Shown here piece after piece: positions 10,113-14,447 of a DNA stretch of 14,447 nucleotides (position 1 is its first letter; each line of letters begins with the position of its first letter). The notes beneath the pieces were generated by a model. The model ran no database searches, had not been told where the DNA came from, and saw only the letters and a list, made by a program, of their open reading frames with translations. Source of the stretch: Bacteroidota bacterium (lineage in GTDB: Bacteria; Bacteroidota; Kryptoniia; Kryptoniales; JAKASW01); NCBI GenBank assembly GCA_021796055.1, contig JAJYOS010000055.1, forward strand, positions 1 through 14,447, written 5' to 3'. Made by a program: the position numbers and the translations under genes.

Positions 10113-11600
10113 TTGGGTTTCAAGACGGTCGATTATATAATCGTGCTGGCATACCTCGTCGGGGTTGCGGGGTTCGGCGTGATCGTTGGCGGAAAGCAGA
10201 AGAACGCCGCCGACTATTTTGTAGGCGGAAGAAAAATCCCCTGGCTCGTGGTCTCGTTCGCGATTGTCGCTACGGAGACGAGTGCGATAACCTTCATTTC
10301 CATCCCGGGGCTGGCATATCTGACCAACCTTAATTTTCTTCAGATCGCAATCGGCTACATCGTGGGGCGGATTGCGATAGCGTTCCTTTTCCTGCCGTCT
10401 TATTACAACGGCGAGCTGGTCACGGCCTATGAACTTCTTAAGACCCGTTTCGGGGACAAGACCAGGAATTATGCTTCGATTGTGTTTCTCGTGACGAGGA
10501 CACTCGCGACGGGGGTCAGGCTCTTCACCACGGCGATCCCGATTGCGATCATCTTCAACGGCTACCGGATTTTCACCGGACATTCCATCACGTTCGTCTA
10601 CGCGGTCGCCATAATTATCATAACCGTGTTCACGTTTATCTACACTTATACCGGCGGCATCAGGGCGGTGATCTGGACCGACGTCGTCCAGATGTTTGTC
10701 TATATCGGCGGGGCGGCTATCGCGCTTTATATAATGTTGTCCCATCTTCCGAACGGATGGGGCTCCGTCGTAGCCGCGGCGGCGGCGCATTCGAAGTTTC
10801 AGTTCATCCATTTCGGATTCAGCGGGGGACTTGCCAATTTCTTCACCCTGAAATACACCTTCGTCGCGAGCGTACTCGGCGGCGCCTTTCTTTCAATGGC
10901 TTCACACGGGACCGACCAGCTTATCGTGCAGCGGCTTCTGGCCACGAACTCGCTGAAAAACAGTCAGAAAGCGGTCATCGCAAGCGGTTTCTTCGTCGCC
11001 ATTCAGTTTCTTTTCTTCCTCCTTATAGGTGTCGCCCTCTTTGCATTCTATCATGCTTTTCCGTTCAAGGATGGTGACCAGATTTTCCCCAAGTTCATAA
11101 TCGATCAGCTCCCGAGCGGTGTCAGCGGCATCATCGTTGCCGGACTTCTCGCGAGCGCGATGGGTTCGCTTAGCGGGTCGATAAGCTCGCTCGCTTCCTC
11201 GACGCTCGTCGATCTTTATAAGCCTTATTTCGGCAGAAACACCTCGGAAGAAAAAGACCTCAAGTTGTCGAAGTTGTTCAGCGTGATCTGGACTGTCATA
11301 CTGGTGGCAACGGCATTTATATTCATACATTCCACGGAATCGGTAATTGAAATTGCGCTATCCATAGCATCGGTGACGTACGGCGGCCTCCTCGGGACGT
11401 TTCTGCTTGGAGTGCTGTTTAAGAAACCACGGCAAACCGATGCCATCATAGGATTTACCGCCGGCCTGGCCGTGCTCGTCTACGTGTTCTTCTTCACGCC
11501 GATCGCCTGGACTTGGTACACGATGATAGGATCTTTGACGACAATTGTCGTCGGACTGATCTCATCAGCACTAAGTATTTCCTCGAAGCCGCAATCTTAA
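10113..11600 (+). CDS. sodium:solute symporter (SSS family) permease
   Basis: Inner-membrane sodium-coupled importer, 495 residues with about 13 hydrophobic spans, the LeuT-fold layout of the SSS family. Family marks are DYFVGGRKIPWL after span one, ATETSAITF, the signature-like TGGIRAVIWTDVVQ, and ASAMGSLSGSISSLASS (347-363) leading into TLVDLYKPYF, the span-8 region that holds the sodium-2 site in relatives. The sequence resembles the SGLT/SMCT branch, so a sugar, carboxylate or similar solute is possible, but the substrate cannot be assigned. The TTG start has GGAG five bases upstream. The gene lies 36 bases after the STAS gene and is probably in the same transcript. No terminator is obvious after its TAA, only an imperfect stem at 11604-11652. 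Confidence 0.92.
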   Translation: MGFKTVDYIIVLAYLVGVAGFGVIVGGKQKNAADYFVGGRKIPWLVVSFAIVATETSAITFISIPGLAYLTNLNFLQIAIGYIVGRIAIAFLFLPSYYNGELVTAYELLKTRFGDKTRNYASIVFLVTRTLATGVRLFTTAIPIAIIFNGYRIFTGHSITFVYAVAIIIITVFTFIYTYTGGIRAVIWTDVVQMFVYIGGAAIALYIMLSHLPNGWGSVVAAAAAHSKFQFIHFGFSGGLANFFTLKYTFVASVLGGAFLSMASHGTDQLIVQRLLATNSLKNSQKAVIASGFFVAIQFLFFLLIGVALFAFYHAFPFKDGDQIFPKFIIDQLPSGVSGIIVAGLLASAMGSLSGSISSLASSTLVDLYKPYFGRNTSEEKDLKLSKLFSVIWTVILVATAFIFIHSTESVIEIALSIASVTYGGLLGTFLLGVLFKKPRQTDAIIGFTAGLAVLVYVFFFTPIAWTWYTMIGSLTTIVVGLISSALSISSKPQS

Positions 11601-11603
11601 TCA

Positions 11604-11658
11604 AGTTCCGACTTCAAAATACCGGGCTTCAATCAAGAATTTAGTTCGGACTCAAAAT
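11604..11658. repeat. imperfect 16-17-base repeat pair after the symporter stop
   Basis: AGTTCCGACTTCAAAAT (11604-11620) and AGTTCGGACTCAAAAT (11643-11658) differ by one substitution and one deleted base. Because the core is nearly self-complementary, 11604-11613 can also pair with 11643-11652 in RNA (nine of ten positions counting two G-U pairs, 29-base loop). No T-run follows, so an intrinsic terminator is unlikely. Confidence 0.45.
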
Positions 11659-11740
11659 CATAAGCGGGGATAGAGCTTGACGATTCCTGCATATTCTCCG
11701 GTATTCATGTTGTGCTGCCGCTGCCGAACGATTTGTAAGA

Positions 11741-11803
11741 GGCGGGAAAAGGGGATTTGAAGCCTGGATTCCGTTGTGCGAATTTTCCCGGCCTTTACCG
11801 GAA
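11741..11803. repeat. nested inverted repeats in the intergenic region
   Basis: GGCGGGAAAA (11741-11750) pairs with TTTTCCCGGC (11783-11792) with one mismatch and a 32-base loop. The right arm can instead fold locally as TTCC(C)GG (11785-11791) with CCGGAA (11798-11803) across a 6-base loop. The two folds compete. No T-run follows either, and the orientation of any function is unclear. Confidence 0.4.
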
Positions 11804-11873
11804 GTATCTTCCATCATCGCGCTGACAATTTCTATCCGAGTATAAATGTTTCGGTTTTATAGAAAAGTAATCG

Positions 11874-11879
11874 TATAAT
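11874..11879 (+). promoter_or_regulatory. possible -10 box of the lpxL-type operon
   Basis: A perfect TATAAT lies in an AT-rich stretch 64 bases before the acyltransferase start. The base run at the expected -35 position (11851-11856, TCGGTT) is a poor match, so this is a position guess. A CTGACA at 11822-11827 is too far upstream to pair with it. Confidence 0.3.
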
Positions 11880-11943
11880 AATTACATGACGCCCCGGAAC
11901 TATTAAAGGGCCCCTGTCCCGTATAAACAATGGAGAATTTCTC

Positions 11944-12864
11944 TTGAGCCTGTCCGATCATCTGCAATCAAGTCTGCTGAAACTGGCGGGAGCATTTCTC
12001 CGCCGTTTTTCGGTGCGGAGAGTTCAGAAGATGGCGGCATGGGTGGGACGATTTGCCTACAGGCATGTCAGGATTCGCAGGCTGGTCGCTCTGACCAACC
12101 TGAGGCTCTGCTTTCCGGAAAAACACAGCGGCGAACTGGAGAACATACTCGAAGGAGCATACGTGAATATTGCCACCGTACTTTTCGAGTTTCTATACTT
12201 TCCGAACTTAACGGCGGATAACCTTAGAAACCTCGTCGATTTCTCACCGGGGTCGCGCGCACTCATGGAATCGGGTTTTCGTAAGGGCAACGGCCTTGTC
12301 ATGATGAGCGGTCACTTCTCCAATTGGGAGCTTATCGCGCTTGCAATCGGTGCCGCTTTTCCGGGCAAGATCCAGATAGTGGTACATCCTTTTCACAATA
12401 AAGCTGTCGACACTCTTGCCAACAGATACCGGTCCCATCTCGGCAATTCGACAGTACCGATGTCTAATTCGATCCGTGCAGCTTTGACGCAGCTGAAGTC
12501 CAACGGGATTGTCGCACTTCTTGCCGATCAAAGCGCGGCGAAGGAAAGCGCGCCGGCAAAGTTCTTCGGAATCGAAGTCCCGACCTTCCAGGGACCGGCC
12601 TCCTTCGCGCTGAGAACGCGAGCGGACATGCTTGCCGGCTTTCTCGTGAGGAGGAAGGACGGCACATATGAAGTCGATCTCAGAAGAATTGATTTTACAG
12701 ACTTGAAGGACGATTCCGAGGAAAACGTAAAAGAGCTTACGCAGCGGCACGTGGCTCTTCTCGAGGATTTCATACGCAGGTATCCCGCCGACTGGCTCTG
12801 GTTTCACAAGAGGTTCAAGCATACTCCGGAATTTCAGAAGGCCATGGAGGCGGATCGCAAGTGA
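11944..12864 (+). CDS. lipid A biosynthesis late acyltransferase (LpxL/HtrB family)
   Basis: Predicted inner-membrane enzyme adding a secondary acyl chain to lipid A at the cytoplasmic face; 306 residues, the family length. The acyltransferase HX4E box is HFSNWE, with His124 and Glu129. ADQSAAKESAPAKFFG and the C-terminal WLWFHKRFK block are family hallmarks. The N-terminus has only a short hydrophobic stretch (LLKLAGAFL), so membrane association may be peripheral or single-pass. The TTG start at 11944 has GGAG eight bases upstream. The stop overlaps the GT9 start as GTGA, so acylation and core glycosylation genes are translationally linked. LpxL, LpxM and LpxP cannot be told apart from sequence here; the Bacteroidota usually keep a single such gene. 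Confidence 0.9.
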   Translation: MSLSDHLQSSLLKLAGAFLRRFSVRRVQKMAAWVGRFAYRHVRIRRLVALTNLRLCFPEKHSGELENILEGAYVNIATVLFEFLYFPNLTADNLRNLVDFSPGSRALMESGFRKGNGLVMMSGHFSNWELIALAIGAAFPGKIQIVVHPFHNKAVDTLANRYRSHLGNSTVPMSNSIRAALTQLKSNGIVALLADQSAAKESAPAKFFGIEVPTFQGPASFALRTRADMLAGFLVRRKDGTYEVDLRRIDFTDLKDDSEENVKELTQRHVALLEDFIRRYPADWLWFHKRFKHTPEFQKAMEADRK

Positions 12865-13883
12865 CGCGGGCTCTCGTGATCCAGACCGCTTTTCTCGGCG
12901 ACGTGATACTCACACTGCCTCTTGTGCAGGTGCTAAAGAGTTCGATCGCCGATTTGCAGCTGGATTTCCTCGCGATTCCGGAGACGACCGAAATTCTGAA
13001 GTCGCACCCGGATATATCACAGGTCATCGTCTACGATAAGCACGGCAGGCACAGCTCAGTGTCTGCCTTTCTCGATTTGCGGGCCGGGTTAAAGAAGAGA
13101 ATCTATGATTATGTCTTCTGTCCCCACAGGTCCATGAGAAGTGCACTCCTCGCAAGCGGAACGGGCGCGAGGCTAAGGGTCGGCTTTGACAGGTCGGCGT
13201 GGAAAAGAGGCTTCACACATCTGGTGCCATGGAAGTTTGGAGTGCACGAAGTCGAGCGCAACCTTTCGCTTCTCGAGCCGGTTAATATCGAGCCGCGGCG
13301 GGAAGCACCGAAGCTTTTCCCGGGCGATGAGAACAGGGACGAGGCGACACGGTTTCTTTCCGAAAAAGGCGTCGAGCGGCCTTACGCGGTCGTGGCACCC
13401 GGCACGGTGTGGAATACGAAACAATATCCCATCGAGATGATGCTGCAGGTTGTCCGGGGCCTCCTCGAAAGATTTTCCAGGGTCATACTCATCGGCGGGA
13501 AGAAAGATGCCGGACTGGCTGAGAGTTTCGGGAGCCTCGGAGATAAAGTCGTGTCTGCAATCGGAGAATTCTCGTTCATGTCTTCTGCCGAGATCATAAG
13601 GCGCGCTTCGCTGCTTGTCGCCAACGACTCTGCGCCAATCCACGTGGCCTCGGCGTTCAATGTCCCGACGGTGGCCATTTTCGGCCCGACTGTTAAAGAC
13701 TTCGGATTCTTTCCGTACCATAGGAGCTCGAAGGTCGTCGAGACGGAAACTCTGGGTTGCAGGCCGTGCTCGATTCACGGCGGAAATCGCTGTCCGATAG
13801 GTACATTCGAGTGTATGAGAAATATTTCCCCTGAGCGGATCGTTTCGGAAAGCCTTAAGCTGCTGGAGCGCGGTGATGGCTAA
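12861..13883 (+). CDS. GT9-family glycosyltransferase, ADP-heptose:LPS heptosyltransferase-like
   Basis: Cytoplasmic GT-B enzyme, 340 residues, probably transferring heptose from ADP-heptose to the LPS inner core. The N-terminal domain has AFLGDVILTLP, whose Gly13-Asp14 loop is the family acceptor-side motif. The C-terminal domain has VVAPGTVWNTKQYP and NDSAPIHVASAFNVPTVAIFGPT-type donor-site blocks. A cysteine cluster (CRPC, then CPIG, then CM) near the end is common in this family. The GTG start at 12861 overlaps the acyltransferase stop; GGAGG lies ten bases before it. The gene overlaps the next gene by eight bases. It may act as a WaaC- or WaaF-type enzyme; which heptose it adds, or whether another sugar is used, cannot be settled from sequence. 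Confidence 0.9.
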   Translation: MTRALVIQTAFLGDVILTLPLVQVLKSSIADLQLDFLAIPETTEILKSHPDISQVIVYDKHGRHSSVSAFLDLRAGLKKRIYDYVFCPHRSMRSALLASGTGARLRVGFDRSAWKRGFTHLVPWKFGVHEVERNLSLLEPVNIEPRREAPKLFPGDENRDEATRFLSEKGVERPYAVVAPGTVWNTKQYPIEMMLQVVRGLLERFSRVILIGGKKDAGLAESFGSLGDKVVSAIGEFSFMSSAEIIRRASLLVANDSAPIHVASAFNVPTVAIFGPTVKDFGFFPYHRSSKVVETETLGCRPCSIHGGNRCPIGTFECMRNISPERIVSESLKLLERGDG

Positions 13884-14447
13884 GGTCGTCGGCGTAAAAA
13901 ACTCGCGCAGTGTCACACTCGCTGCCCAGACCATCCTTGACGGCGGGGTGATTGTATATCCGACTGAAACGATATACGGACTTGGCGCGAACGCACTCGA
14001 GCCGAAAATAGTCGAGAGAGTCTACACGATAAAAGAGCGAAAGAAATCCAATCCGATACTCGTTCTCATTCCAGAGCGCGGCAGTCTCGATGAACTGGTT
14101 ACGGGAATTCCTGAAGTGGCCGAGAAACTGATGGACAAGTTCTGGCCCGGGCCGCTGACAATAGTGTTTAAAGCATCGCCGGTCGTTTCGCCGATCCTGA
14201 CGGCGGGTTCGGGCAAAATCGGCATCAGGCTGTCCAGCGATAAATTCTGCCGCGAATTGCTGGGGATATGCAGGATCCCGATCACCTCTACAAGCGCAAA
14301 TCTTTCGGGCGAGCCTAATCCGGATTCAATTGAAATAATCAGCAGGCAATTGCTTGATTCCGTCGACCTGGTTGTGGACGCGGGGCGGCTCACCTCTCAA
14401 ATCCCGTCGACGGTTGTGGATGTCACGAAGGGGAAGGTAGAGCTGCT
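13876..14447 (+). CDS. tsaC: threonylcarbamoyl-AMP synthase (TsaC/Sua5 family), cut by the window end
   Basis: Makes L-threonylcarbamoyladenylate from threonine, bicarbonate and ATP for the t6A37 modification of ANN-decoding tRNAs, in the cytoplasm. The frame is open from ATG 13876 to the right edge, about 190 residues. Motifs seen are YPTETIYGLGANAL near residue 28, IKERKKSNPI (the lysine/arginine and SxN substrate-binding segment), WPGPLTIVF and TSTSANLSGEPNP. The start has GGAG seven bases upstream and lies inside the last codons of the GT9 gene (8-base overlap). Whether it ends soon as a short TsaC or goes on into a Sua5-type C-terminal domain cannot be seen. Sitting after LPS genes is probably just operon packing. 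Confidence 0.92.
   Translation, partial: MAKVVGVKNSRSVTLAAQTILDGGVIVYPTETIYGLGANALEPKIVERVYTIKERKKSNPILVLIPERGSLDELVTGIPEVAEKLMDKFWPGPLTIVFKASPVVSPILTAGSGKIGIRLSSDKFCRELLGICRIPITSTSANLSGEPNPDSIEIISRQLLDSVDLVVDAGRLTSQIPSTVVDVTKGKVEL

Larger units (their letters stand above)
11601..11943. other. 343-base intergenic region without a recognisable gene
   Basis: No convincing open frame, tRNA or known riboswitch is seen. It holds an imperfect direct repeat (11604-11620 and 11643-11658), a TTGACG at 11677-11682 without a good -10 partner, an inverted repeat (11741-11750 with 11783-11792) and a smaller overlapping stem (11785-11791 with 11798-11803). The right third (about 11825-11895) is clearly AT-rich and probably carries the promoter of the next operon. 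GGAG at 11932-11935, eight bases before TTG 11944, is its ribosome-binding site. There is room for a small RNA, but nothing proves one. Confidence 0.6.

Noticed and set aside
13760..13825. Cysteine cluster near the end of the GT9 protein as a novel metal site
   Set aside because: CxxC followed by CP and CM residues at this place is common in GT9 enzymes, so it is not unusual here.

Overview
The window carries ordinary bacterial chromosome: twelve protein-coding genes, almost wall to wall, with moderately GC-rich and fairly even base composition. I see no rRNA, tRNA, CRISPR array, insertion sequence or phage gene. A lipid A late acyltransferase and an ADP-heptose-type glycosyltransferase point to a Gram-negative cell with lipopolysaccharide. 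The organism is probably an uncultured or little-studied member of the Bacteroidota/Chlorobiota/Ignavibacteria neighbourhood. This is inferred from the style of the proteins (MetG with a C-terminal tRNA-binding domain, an NHL propeller protein, RodZ-like and STAS genes) and is not proven. TTG and GTG starts are frequent.

Layout. At 1-3135 (+) lie methionyl-tRNA synthetase (metG), whose true start may lie at or before the left edge, and a D-2-hydroxyacid dehydrogenase of the glyoxylate/hydroxypyruvate reductase type. At 6247-3124 (-) lies a probable DNA-damage (SOS) unit: lexA, then dinB (DNA polymerase IV), then a predicted exported six-bladed NHL propeller. The lexA promoter region is unusually readable. 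It has a perfect -35 box, a 17-bp spacer, a -10-like box and a 16-bp dyad over the expected transcription start, which is the best candidate for this organism's LexA operator.

At 6432-10076 (+), divergent from lexA, a tightly coupled set of four genes runs: RodZ-like membrane protein, NAD-dependent DNA ligase (ligA), an unrecognised protein resembling only the N-terminal half of a GT9 glycosyltransferase, and a single-domain STAS protein. Each junction is a 4-base stop/start overlap. A sodium:solute symporter follows at 10113-11600. After a 343-base non-coding gap with several imperfect repeats, a second overlapping run (11944 to the right edge) encodes an LpxL-type acyltransferase, a GT9 heptosyltransferase and a threonylcarbamoyl-AMP synthase cut by the window end.

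The points most worth a second look are the candidate LexA operator with its lexA-dinB-NHL arrangement, three alternating complementary 8-mers between dinB and the NHL gene, and the half-length GT9-like protein coupled to a STAS gene. I found no clearly new defence or mobile system.
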